Below are positions 1-6,914 of a stretch of DNA of 19,897 nucleotides, piece by piece. This DNA is from COMBO-56-21 sp038852315 (GTDB lineage Archaea > Thermoplasmatota > Thermoplasmata > UBA10834). The stretch spans positions 1-19,897 of the forward strand of contig JAWCKF010000031.1 of the NCBI GenBank assembly GCA_038852315.1, written 5' to 3'. The position numbers and the translations under genes are program-made. Within the stretch, counting starts at the first letter, position 1. Each line of letters starts with the position of its first letter. The notes beneath the pieces were generated by a model, which ran no database searches, had not been told where the DNA came from, and worked only from the letters and a program-made list of their open reading frames with translations.

Positions 1-346
1 TCCTGAACGCGTTCGTGACGCCGCGCCACACCGCTGGCTCTGTGATTCTCACAGGTCCCAGCTCGGCCAAGACCGGCGTCCCCGACGGGTCGAACAAGGG
101 CCACAGGACCACTATCATGACCATGACCCTGACCACGAACCTGAGAGCGTGATAGACCTTCCCAGGCGATGCGCGCCCCAGCGCGAGCAACAAGGCTATG
201 AACGTCAGGAGGGCCAGCAGGTTGACGAGCTTGGACATGATGAGCGCTAGCAGGCTGAGCATAAGAACAGCAATGATCTTCACCCGCGGATCCATCCTGT
301 GGAGGAATGTGTCCGAAGGAGTGTACAGATCCACGAAGCGGGCCAT
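1..346 (-). CDS. ECF transporter transmembrane subunit EcfT/CbiQ (partial, N-terminal part)
   Basis: This is the first 115 residues of the membrane T component of an energy-coupling-factor transporter; the rest lies beyond the window. T components couple ATP hydrolysis by the two ATPases to a substrate-binding S component in the cytoplasmic membrane. The N-terminus has the family's amphipathic start followed by LHRMDPRVKI (residues 15-24), then a long hydrophobic stretch at about 23-56 and another at about 69-84. Its ATG at 346-344 overlaps the TGA of the upstream ATPase gene (TGATGG), so the genes are translationally coupled. No S component is visible, so the substrate (cobalt, nickel, biotin or another vitamin) cannot be named. 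The family call is secure from sequence plus context. Confidence 0.85.
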   Translation of the reverse strand, partial: MARFVDLYTPSDTFLHRMDPRVKIIAVLMLSLLALIMSKLVNLLALLTFIALLLALGRASPGKVYHALRFVVRVMVMIVVLWPLFDPSGTPVLAELGPVRITEPAVWRGVTNAFR

Positions 347-1200
347 CAATGCTCACCCCTGGCCAACATCAGGCGGAGGACCAGCTCTTGTGGAGAGAGG
401 ACGTCCCTCGGGACTCCGAATGAGGTGAGTCTGTACGCGAGCTGGGCCACTGGAGGCGGAACCAGTCTGCTCCTCAGGAGAGTGTCGAGGTCTGAGAACG
501 TACCGGAGACCTCGGAATCGAGAACTATCCTGCCGTCGGACATGACCACCACGCGCCTTGCGTGCTCCGCCACAAGCTTCATGTCATGCGTTATTAGCAC
601 GATGGTCTTGCCCTCGCGGTTGAGACGGTTGATGCTGTCCATCAGGTCGCGCATCTCCCTCGCGTCAAGTCCTGTGGTTGGCTCATCCAGTATGAGCACT
701 TTCGGGTCGGTCGCTATCACGGAGGCTATGGATACCCTTCTCCTCGCGCTGAGTGTAAGGGAGAACGGCGCCCTATCCCTCAGCTCCGCGATGCCCATGG
801 CCTCCAAGGCGCGTGCTGCCTTCGACTGGACCTCGTGCTCGGGGAATCCCATGTTCCGCGGCCCGAACTGAACCTCCTCGATGACCGTGGGGCAGAACAG
901 CTGATGGTCAGGGTTCTGGAAAGCATAACCAACTTCGCGGGCGATCTCGGCGACCGTGAGCTCGCTCGCCTGCCGCCCTGATATGAGCACAGATCCCGAT
1001 CGGGGCCTCAGAAGGCCTGTTATGACCTTCGCCAGGGTCGTCTTGCCACAGCCGTTGCCTCCGACGACCGCCAAGTACTCCCCAGGCTTCACATCGAGGC
1101 TGACGCCTGACAGGGCGCGCAGACCTCCATCGTACGAGAAGGAGACTTCGCGGAGTGATATCACCTTGTCGTGCGAATCAGAGGCTGGCGCAGGGATCAT
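346..1200 (-). CDS. ECF transporter ATPase with degenerate ABC signature
   Basis: This 284-residue ABC ATPase (EcfA/CbiO type) is one of two nucleotide-binding subunits of the ECF module. Visible motifs are Walker A GGNGCGKTT (47-55), Q-loop Q95 in FQNPDHQLF, Walker B VLILDEP (168-174) and H-loop His205 in ITHD. The signature normally reading LSGGQxxRVxIA is instead LSARRRVSIA (150-159): both glycines are gone and the motif is two residues shorter. I choose the ATG at 1200, because GGAGG lies 10 nt before it and it begins 1 nt after the TGA of the upstream ATPase; a longer reading from 1299 would overlap that gene. It overlaps ecfT by 1 nt. The fold and family are sure. The functional effect of the altered signature is inference. 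Confidence 0.9.
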   Translation of the reverse strand: MIPAPASDSHDKVISLREVSFSYDGGLRALSGVSLDVKPGEYLAVVGGNGCGKTTLAKVITGLLRPRSGSVLISGRQASELTVAEIAREVGYAFQNPDHQLFCPTVIEEVQFGPRNMGFPEHEVQSKAARALEAMGIAELRDRAPFSLTLSARRRVSIASVIATDPKVLILDEPTTGLDAREMRDLMDSINRLNREGKTIVLITHDMKLVAEHARRVVVMSDGRIVLDSEVSGTFSDLDTLLRSRLVPPPVAQLAYRLTSFGVPRDVLSPQELVLRLMLARGEH

Positions 1201-1201
1201 C

Positions 1202-2065
1202 TCACCGCATCCTCCTCTTGGGGAACAGGCGCGCCACGATCGCGCGCTCGGCCTCGTCCACAGAAAGGAAGTCGAAACCGTCATCGGGGATGCGCGCATT
1301 GAGGAGAGAAGCGACCTCCGCCATCTGGGGCGGCGTCACTCCCATGGACTCGAGCATCCGGGGGTCCCTCAACACTCTCCTGGGAGGGCCCTCGGCGACG
1401 ACTTGGCCACGGGACAAAAGCACCACCCTGTCCGAATAAAGGGCCGCCTCCTCGGAGTCTCTGTCTGCAAGGAGGACTGTCATGCCGTGGCGGTCCTTCA
1501 GCTCCTGGAGGACCCTGAACAGCTCTATTCGGCCCACGGGGTCGAGGGCGTACGCGGGTTCGTCCAGGACCAGCAGCTCGGGCCTCATCGAGAGGGCAGC
1601 TGCGATCGCAACGCGCTGCTTCTCGCCGCCGGATAGGTTGTGAGGCGAGCGTTCGTTCATGCCGCTGAGTCCGACAAGGCCGAGGGCCCATTCGACCCGC
1701 TCCGCAATCTCCTCCCTCGGCACGCCCAGGTTCTCAGGGCCGAAGGCCACTTCCTCCTCGACGCTCATACAGAACAGCTGGCTCTCGGGCTCCTGGAAGA
1801 CGATGCCGACCCTGGTCGACAACTCAGCGACCGAGTGCTGCCGGACGTCGAGCCCGAACACCTCTACCGTGCCCTCGAGCGTTCCCCTTACCGCGTGCGG
1901 GATGAGGCCGTTCGCGAGAAGACACATCGTCGACTTGCCCGAGCCGTTCCCGCCGAGCAACGACACGAACTCTCCCTTCCGCACCTCCAGCGAGAGGCCG
2001 TTCAGGGCGAGACCTTCCGATCCCTCATACTTGAACTTGACGTCCTTGAGCGAGAGTGCGACCAT
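1202..2065 (-). CDS. ECF transporter ATPase (canonical signature, altered H-loop)
   Basis: This 287-residue ABC ATPase heads the ECF operon. It has Walker A GGNGSGKST (38-46), Q-loop Q91 in FQEPESQLF, an intact signature LSGGEKQRVAIA (144-155) and Walker B LLVLDEP (164-170). The H-loop, normally THD, reads DRD: Arg202 replaces the switch histidine, while the following SEEA and SDRVVLL still align with the family. Its sister subunit has the complementary defect. The ATG at 2065 is preferred over a TTG at 2092, because the only TATA-like element (TTTTATTA at 2113-2106) would start transcription near 2082-2086, downstream of the TTG. The C-terminal 40 residues form the ECF-type extension. The substrate is unknown. 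Confidence 0.9.
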   Translation of the reverse strand: MVALSLKDVKFKYEGSEGLALNGLSLEVRKGEFVSLLGGNGSGKSTMCLLANGLIPHAVRGTLEGTVEVFGLDVRQHSVAELSTRVGIVFQEPESQLFCMSVEEEVAFGPENLGVPREEIAERVEWALGLVGLSGMNERSPHNLSGGEKQRVAIAAALSMRPELLVLDEPAYALDPVGRIELFRVLQELKDRHGMTVLLADRDSEEAALYSDRVVLLSRGQVVAEGPPRRVLRDPRMLESMGVTPPQMAEVASLLNARIPDDGFDFLSVDEAERAIVARLFPKRRMR

Positions 2066-2105
2066 CGGGAACTGACCTGGTGGCCGGCTCAATCAGACGG
2101 TTCTC

Positions 2106-2113
2106 TAATAAAA
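2106..2113 (-). promoter_or_regulatory. TATA box of the ECF operon
   Basis: TTTTATTA on the minus strand is the only A/T-rich octamer in the gap between the ECF operon and the 2136-3014 gene. It predicts a start near 2082-2086 and a leader of about 20 nt before the ATG at 2065. Confidence 0.5.
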
Positions 2114-2135
2114 CTTTGGCGCGTGAGGCCAGTAC

Positions 2136-3014
2136 TCAGAGGCGGTAGCATGTCTCCTTCTTTCCGCTCCTGTCCACGCGTATGCTGCCCTTCTCCTCCA
2201 ACAGGGCGAGGGCCTTCCTCAACTGATCCCTCGGCAACCTCGTCGCCTGGACAAGGTCTCTGACGAGGATGCCCTCCTTCGGGATGTAAGAATATGCCCG
2301 GGCCATGGCCTCATCATCGCTCTTCGCGGGAACCGCCTTGACCGCCCTTCTGACTGTTGGCGCTGGCGGTGGGACGAGGCAGAAGAGCTCGCGGGCGCCA
2401 TCCTGGACCCGCTTGGCGCTGCCAGAGGAGATAAGCCTGCCGAGGGAGAGCGTCACCTGATCCTCGAAGTAACCCGTGGCGGCCACAAGCTCCTCCAGTG
2501 TCTTTCCCCGCTCATCCAGGAGCGCCAGTATCTCCCCGTCGACCACGTTGTCGGCCGGCCTCTTGTCCCTGATCACCGCCATCCTGTCCAGATGCGTCCT
2601 CAGGAACTCCTTGCTGGCTGCCTTGAACCTGTCCAGATCCTTCTCGAGGATCTCCTCGAGCTCCGAGACGTCCAGGCCCATCTCTCGCCAGCGCTCGAGC
2701 TTGGCCCTGTACACCGCCTTCCTCAGTTCCACCGGTTTCTGACCGAGATAGTGGACGAACGGCTGTCTGAACCACACCGACTGCTGGGTGTCGACATCCG
2801 TGCGGGTGGTGATCGTGTATCTAACGCCGGAGCCCTGGAGCACCTTGTGGATCTCCTCCAGCTTGTCGAAGAGCCTCTCGTCCTCGGCCAGCGGAAGCTC
2901 GAAGTCGTAGTCTCCCACGACGGGCACCGCCCCTATCCTCCGCATCCGCTCGATGACCTGTTTGGGGGATTCACCCTCGCTGCTGAGCTCGACCCTCACA
3001 TATGTCCGGATCAT
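2136..3014 (-). CDS. Unrecognised protein with ferredoxin-like N-terminus and winged-helix-like C-terminus
   Basis: I do not recognise this 292-residue protein as a named family. Residues 1-75 alternate strands and helices in a way that resembles a ferredoxin-like or RAM-type ligand domain (TYVRVEL, then a helix, then VPVVGDYDFELPL, a helix, and VRYTITTRT). A basic helical region follows at about 90-150. Two segments look like winged helices: about 155-215 (EILALLDERGKTLEELVAATG, a second helix, then a GARELFCLV wing) and about 235-292 (YIPKEGILVRDLV, a second helix, then KKETCYRL). A DNA-binding regulator is the likeliest reading, by inference. It is divergent from priS with 123 nt between starts, which would fit shared control. 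The ATG at 3014 lies about 40 nt after a TATA box. Confidence 0.6.
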   Translation of the reverse strand: MIRTYVRVELSSEGESPKQVIERMRRIGAVPVVGDYDFELPLAEDERLFDKLEEIHKVLQGSGVRYTITTRTDVDTQQSVWFRQPFVHYLGQKPVELRKAVYRAKLERWREMGLDVSELEEILEKDLDRFKAASKEFLRTHLDRMAVIRDKRPADNVVDGEILALLDERGKTLEELVAATGYFEDQVTLSLGRLISSGSAKRVQDGARELFCLVPPPAPTVRRAVKAVPAKSDDEAMARAYSYIPKEGILVRDLVQATRLPRDQLRKALALLEEKGSIRVDRSGKKETCYRL

Positions 3015-3051
3015 ACCATGCCCTGCGTTGCCAGATTATGGCCCTACGGAC

Positions 3052-3059
3052 ATTATATG
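3052..3059 (-). promoter_or_regulatory. TATA box of the 2136-3014 gene
   Basis: CATATAAT on the minus strand lies about 40 nt before the ATG at 3014, giving a predicted start near 3027 and a leader of about a dozen nucleotides. It is back to back with the priS promoter, about 50 bp away. Confidence 0.5.
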
Positions 3060-3104
3060 ATTTTCCAGCCGAGGGTTGCCTGTAACGGCCCAGTAGATGT
3101 GACC

Positions 3105-3112
3105 TTAATATA
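3105..3112 (+). promoter_or_regulatory. TATA box of priS (leaderless promoter)
   Basis: TTAATATA is centred about 29 nt before the priS ATG at 3138. At the usual archaeal TATA-to-start spacing, transcription would begin at or within two or three bases of the ATG, so the mRNA is probably leaderless. No Shine-Dalgarno sequence precedes the ATG. Confidence 0.55.
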
Positions 3113-3137
3113 CGACCCACCCGGATGACTCACTCCG

Positions 3138-4370
3138 ATGGCGGTCGACGCGTCGACCAGATTCCTGATGGCGCGCTTCTCGAAGCACTACAGGATGTCG
3201 TCCCTCTTCGTGCCTGACAGATTCTCCAAGCGCGAGTTCGGGTTCATGTTCTACGACCGCGACTTCGTGATACGCCACCTTGGCTTCCCGACGAGGGCCG
3301 CCCTGAAGAACTACCTGATCGAGCAGGCGCCCGCGCACGCCTACTACTCCTGCGCTTACTATGAGAAGCCTGACGCCCCTACGATGGCCGAGAAGCACTG
3401 GCTCGGAGCCGATCTGATCTTCGATCTCGATGCCGACCATGTGGAGGGGACGAAAGGGCTCCCTTATCACGAGATGCTGGAACGCGTCAAGCAGGAGGTC
3501 AAAAGGCTTCTGGACGAGTTCATAATGGGCGACCTCGGATTCGGAGGGGAGGAGCTCAGGATAGCCTTCTCGGGAGGCAGGGGATACCACATCCACGTGA
3601 CGAGCCCCAGGGTCCTGCGGCTGACGAGCCATGAGCGACGGGAGATAGTTGACTACGTCACGGGAACTGGCCTCGATATGGACTGGGTCTTCCCACCTAC
3701 TCCGTTCGAGACCGGGAGGTTCGGCCCTCGGATAGACACCGCCCAGAAGCGCTCCATGCCGAGAGCTGAAGATGGTGGGTGGCGGGCAAGGATCAGGAAA
3801 GGCATCGAGCGGCTTCTCAAGGACCTGGATGGGCTCGACAGGGACCACGGTTTGGCCAGGCTCCGCGCGCTCGCCTCGGAGGCGAAGATCGAGATAGGCA
3901 GAAAGACGCTTGAGGGGATGTACGATGATTTGTTCTCGGGAGAGAGAGGACGTCGCGGCGCTGATCGGATGCTTTCCGAGGACGTCTTCGAAGTGTTCTC
4001 AGAGAAGAGGCACCTCGACTCGTTCATCTCGCTGGTCGATTTCCTGGTCAAAGGCAGGATGAAGGGCGAGACCGACGAGCCCGTGACTTCGGACATAAAG
4101 AGGCTGATAAGGCTCCCGAGCTCACTCCACGGCAAGACGGGGTTCGAGGTGGTGCTCTTGACGAGGGACGAGCTCGATGGCTTCGACCCGTTCAGGGATG
4201 CGGTGTCAGAGGCGTTCGGGGACGAGGAGGTAGAGGTTGTTTGCCAGGAGCCTGTGAATGTGCGCCTCAGGGGCGAGAGGTTCGCGCTGAAGGAGGGTGC
4301 CAACGCCGTGCCCGAATACGTGGCCGTGCACCTTCTGTGCAGGCGTCAGGCGACGCTCGGTGGACCCTGA
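3138..4370 (+). CDS. priS: DNA primase small (catalytic) subunit PriS
   Basis: This is the catalytic subunit of archaeal/eukaryotic-type primase, which makes the short primers for chromosomal DNA replication together with PriL (not in this window). The 410-residue length is normal. The metal-binding acidic motif FDLDAD (95-100, Asp96 and Asp98) and the nucleotide-binding motif SGGRGYHIHV (145-154) are intact. The third conserved block is TSDIKRLIRLPSSLHGKTGF (317-336), with Asp319 the likely third acidic residue and the HGKTG signature. The region at about 205-300 is a helical insertion, as in other archaeal PriS. The ATG at 3138 fits the TATA spacing of a leaderless transcript. It lies about 10 kb from the probable origin and orc1. 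Confidence 0.97.
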   Translation: MAVDASTRFLMARFSKHYRMSSLFVPDRFSKREFGFMFYDRDFVIRHLGFPTRAALKNYLIEQAPAHAYYSCAYYEKPDAPTMAEKHWLGADLIFDLDADHVEGTKGLPYHEMLERVKQEVKRLLDEFIMGDLGFGGEELRIAFSGGRGYHIHVTSPRVLRLTSHERREIVDYVTGTGLDMDWVFPPTPFETGRFGPRIDTAQKRSMPRAEDGGWRARIRKGIERLLKDLDGLDRDHGLARLRALASEAKIEIGRKTLEGMYDDLFSGERGRRGADRMLSEDVFEVFSEKRHLDSFISLVDFLVKGRMKGETDEPVTSDIKRLIRLPSSLHGKTGFEVVLLTRDELDGFDPFRDAVSEAFGDEEVEVVCQEPVNVRLRGERFALKEGANAVPEYVAVHLLCRRQATLGGP

Positions 4371-4400
4371 CTTACCCAGCTGGATACCCTTGTGCAAAGC

Positions 4401-4408
4401 TATTTATC
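4401..4408 (+). promoter_or_regulatory. TATA box of the 4432-5268 membrane protein (leaderless promoter)
   Basis: TATTTATC is centred about 27 nt before the ATG at 4432, so the transcript is probably leaderless. This spacing decides the start in favour of 4432 over an in-frame ATG at 4297, which lies inside priS. Confidence 0.55.
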
Positions 4409-4431
4409 GACACTACCTCATTTTAACGCCG

Positions 4432-5268
4432 ATGCCGCTGTCTGGAAAGATCCTGGAGGACTCGATACGTCTCAGCAGGATCAGATGGATTAAGCTGGTG
4501 CTCTACATAGTCCAGGCAGTCGCGCTGCTCTCGCTCGGGTTCTTCGTCGTGTTCGTGCTTGGGGAAGCTACCATCACCCCCCGGCTCTTCCTCCCGATAA
4601 GCTCCTTCGCCGCGATTGTCGTACTTCTCCTGCTCCTGATGTGCATCGAGAGTTTCTTCTTCAGGATTCTGGAGATAAGGTTCGCTCGGAGTTCGAGCGC
4701 GCGGCACCTCATGGCCAAGAACTCCATGAGGCGCGCGCTGGTCGTCGCAATCGTCACTGGTGTGGTCGCTCTGTTCTTCGGCTTGCCCGCGATATTGAAC
4801 TCGGTCGAGGATGCGAGCAGCACGGAGATGGAGATCACCCCTATGAGCGCCGCGCCGTCGTTCTACAACTCCGACCCACTCGACCTCGTGAGCGTGAGGC
4901 AGATCGTGGTGACTGTCAGCGAGCCCGTGCACGTGTACCTGGTGACCGAGCAGACATACAACGACCACGCTGGTGACTATTCAGAGCTTTTCAATCTCCG
5001 TCTGAACCGGGCGGAGAACGAGTATGTCATCACTGGCACCACATCAATCGAGGTGCCGACGACCGAGTACGCGAAGTACTACATCATCGTCCACGACATA
5101 TATGGGAACGATCCGACGGTCAAGATCACTATCGAGAGGTCTCTTGCGCATCCATTCACGGGCCTCATATCGCTGATGATGATGGCCTTCGTCGTGGCCA
5201 ACATCGCATGGTTTGCGTATCTCATACCGATCGAGAGGAAGTACTCAGCAGGGTCGATCTACAAGTGA
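4432..5268 (+). CDS. Membrane protein of unknown function with four membrane segments
   Basis: I do not recognise a family for this 278-residue protein. It has three hydrophobic segments in its first half (about 20-44, 52-78 and 102-122), a polar region of about 115 residues (123-240) rich in beta-type sequence (IVVTVSEPVHVYLVTEQTY, then YAKYYIIVHDIYG), and a final segment at about 243-266 followed by IERK. With basic residues flanking the inner side (RSSSARHLMAKNSMRR), the middle domain probably faces the outside. The start is set by the TATA box at 4401-4408. Its stop is 2 nt from the stop of the convergent radical SAM gene. Role unknown; a surface-exposed sensor or envelope protein is possible but not shown. 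Confidence 0.75.
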   Translation: MPLSGKILEDSIRLSRIRWIKLVLYIVQAVALLSLGFFVVFVLGEATITPRLFLPISSFAAIVVLLLLLMCIESFFFRILEIRFARSSSARHLMAKNSMRRALVVAIVTGVVALFFGLPAILNSVEDASSTEMEITPMSAAPSFYNSDPLDLVSVRQIVVTVSEPVHVYLVTEQTYNDHAGDYSELFNLRLNRAENEYVITGTTSIEVPTTEYAKYYIIVHDIYGNDPTVKITIERSLAHPFTGLISLMMMAFVVANIAWFAYLIPIERKYSAGSIYK

Positions 5269-5270
5269 GC

Positions 5271-6128
5271 TCACAGAAGGGCGCAGCATTCGGCCCTCTT
5301 CCTCACCGTGAGACCTTCCCGGCGCAGGTTTTCCACCGTTCGCGGGCTCGGCAGAACGATTCCGTCCAAGCCGGCCTGGACGAGTCTGGCTTCCCATGAA
5401 CGATCCCTCTTCGAGCGCATGCAACCCAGGACGAGCTTCGCCCCTGGCAGAAAGTGCTTGGCCGCATCGAGAACGGCGCTCAGCTCACTGAAGCCCGGCG
5501 GCCGGACCGCCTCGTACGCCGTGCCCTTGGTGGGGACCAGGGAGATTAGGACTAGAAGCGCGGGGGCGAACTGCGAAAGCCTCTGCAAGGCATCGAACTC
5601 GCCGACCAGCTCTCCGCCATGGATTCCGATGCATATGTGCGGGGCGACCGCGGACGCTCCGATATCCATCAGGTCGGAGATGACAGATATGTAATCCTCT
5701 GGCTTGGCATTCAGGCCCAGCACCTCTCTTATGGTCCGCTCGTCGCCGTAGACGTCTACCGAAAAAGAGTCGACGCCTGCGGACACCAGCTCCTCGAGTT
5801 CATTCCGAGGCATGAGCCCCACGTGAGCGTTGATGCGAAGATCCGTCGTGGACTTTATCTCCCTGACTGCACGGGCGTATCTCGAAAGACAGACCTTGCC
5901 ATTTCTGTCTGCGCCACCGCTCAGCAGAAAGCCGCGCGCACCCCTCTCAGCGAGCGCGTCCGCGATTGACACGAGCTCCTCAGGGGAGCATGCCGGAACC
6001 ATACCCGTCAGGTACTTGCCCATACAGTGCTTGCAGTTGAGGGAGCAAGCCGCTCCAGTGACAGATATGGCAGGAAAGCTATTTCCCGGGTAGAAGCACT
6101 CTACTGTGCGCGACACAGCACTTACCAT
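5271..6128 (-). CDS. Radical SAM enzyme, biotin-synthase-like
   Basis: This 285-residue protein has the radical SAM cluster motif CSLNCKHC (Cys28, Cys32, Cys35) after an N-terminal strand, followed by LLSGGADRNG (68-77), the glycine-rich SAM-contacting segment. The remainder reads as a small beta/alpha barrel: LRINAHVGLM, then VDSFSVDVYGD, then APHICIGIHGG, then LVLGCMRS. It resembles archaeal homologues of biotin synthase of unassigned function; some archaeal relatives take part in lipoate synthesis, but nothing nearby supports that here. The C-terminus ends ECCALL with a Cys281-Cys282 pair. The ATG at 6128 gives the longest frame. A GTG at 6116 would better fit a TATA-like AGCTTGAATA at 6150-6141 as a leaderless start. 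The specific reaction is unknown. Confidence 0.8.
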   Translation of the reverse strand: MVSAVSRTVECFYPGNSFPAISVTGAACSLNCKHCMGKYLTGMVPACSPEELVSIADALAERGARGFLLSGGADRNGKVCLSRYARAVREIKSTTDLRINAHVGLMPRNELEELVSAGVDSFSVDVYGDERTIREVLGLNAKPEDYISVISDLMDIGASAVAPHICIGIHGGELVGEFDALQRLSQFAPALLVLISLVPTKGTAYEAVRPPGFSELSAVLDAAKHFLPGAKLVLGCMRSKRDRSWEARLVQAGLDGIVLPSPRTVENLRREGLTVRKRAECCALL

Positions 6129-6189
6129 TGGGCGCGCGGCTATTCAAGCTTGCGCACAAGGAGTCGCACGTCCTGGTGGTCGCCAAAAG

Positions 6190-6197
6190 CTTTATCC
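6190..6197 (+). promoter_or_regulatory. TATA box of the rpl18a-pfdA-ftsY operon
   Basis: CTTTATCC lies about 36 nt before the rpl18a ATG at 6229. It predicts a start near 6220 and a leader of about 9 nt. No separate promoter is evident before pfdA or ftsY. Confidence 0.5.
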
Positions 6198-6228
6198 GGC
6201 GCCCTCTATGTAGGGCTGGCTGGTCTAG

Positions 6229-6462
6229 ATGAAGGCGTTCGAGGTCAAGGGCCGATTCATGGCATCTCACAGATCCTGGCAGCCTTTCACCATCGAGGTC
6301 GCCAGCGCCGACGAGGCGGCTGCGGTCGAAAAGACGATGGCGTTGATGGGCAGCAGGCACAAGGTGAAGAGGAAGTTCGTCAAGATAGAGGGTGTGAGGC
6401 CGCTCAGCCTTGACGAGGTGACGGACCACGCCGTCAAGCACCTTCTGGGGGCGAGACGTTGA
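6229..6462 (+). CDS. rpl18a: Large-subunit ribosomal protein L18Ae (LX)
   Basis: This 77-residue protein is the archaeal LX protein, related to eukaryotic L18A, and a component of the large ribosomal subunit. The diagnostic order is present: FEVKGRF near the start, the WQPFTIEV strand, then ALMGSRHKVKRKFVKIEGV at about 39-57. Length is normal for the single-domain archaeal form. It is the first gene of an operon with pfdA and ftsY, an arrangement common in archaea. Its TGA overlaps the TTG start of pfdA (TTGA). Confidence 0.95.
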   Translation: MKAFEVKGRFMASHRSWQPFTIEVASADEAAAVEKTMALMGSRHKVKRKFVKIEGVRPLSLDEVTDHAVKHLLGARR

Positions 6463-6905
6463 GCGAGGAACCCGAGTTCAACGAAAGGCAGTTCAACCAG
6501 GACATATCGCTGCTGGAGAATGCGAGGGCGCAGCTCGACGCCCTCATAAAGCAGCAACAGCTGATACAGCTTGCGATAGAGGAGCATGTCAGAGCGAGGG
6601 AGACCATCAAAGCGCTCGCAAAGGGCTCTCCGGGCGATGAGGTGCTCGTCCCTATCGGCGCTGACTCGTACATACATGCGCGGGTCTCCGACAACCGGAA
6701 CGCCATCGTGGGCGTAGGATCTGGTACCTCCATCAGACGCACCCCGGAGGAGGCGGAGAAGATCATGGACTCCAAGATTGACGACCTCTCCCGCGCGTTC
6801 AAGACCGTAGGTGAGCGGGCCGCACAGCTGGAGGCAGCGGTCCAGGAGCTGTCCGAGAAGATCCAGCGGCAGTACGAGATGCTGCAGGCGTCGGGGCGCG
6901 CCTGA
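6459..6905 (+). CDS. pfdA: Prefoldin alpha subunit
   Basis: This 148-residue protein is the alpha subunit of the hexameric prefoldin chaperone, which captures unfolded proteins in the cytosol and hands them to the thermosome. It has the expected layout: an N-terminal coiled-coil helix (about 10-55, ISLLENARAQLDALIKQQQ), a central beta-hairpin region (about 58-95, DEVLVPIGADSYIHARV, then AIVGVGSGTSIRR), and a C-terminal helix (about 96-144). It starts at a TTG that overlaps the rpl18a stop by 4 nt, with a G-rich stretch (CTGGGGGCG) just upstream as a ribosome-binding site. There is no in-frame ATG nearby, and the second residue context MSEEPEF is plausible. Ten bases separate it from ftsY. Confidence 0.93.
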   Translation: MSEEPEFNERQFNQDISLLENARAQLDALIKQQQLIQLAIEEHVRARETIKALAKGSPGDEVLVPIGADSYIHARVSDNRNAIVGVGSGTSIRRTPEEAEKIMDSKIDDLSRAFKTVGERAAQLEAAVQELSEKIQRQYEMLQASGRA

Positions 6906-6914
6906 GGGCTGCAC

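Noticed and set aside
1202..2092. TTG start at 2092 for the first ECF ATPase
   Set aside because: The TATA box places transcription downstream of 2092, and the ATG at 2065 begins exactly where ABC ATPase homology starts (MVALSLKDVKF).
3105..3848. Minus-strand open frame opposite priS
   Set aside because: PriS motifs are intact on the plus strand; the antisense frame runs across the priS promoter and has no family features.
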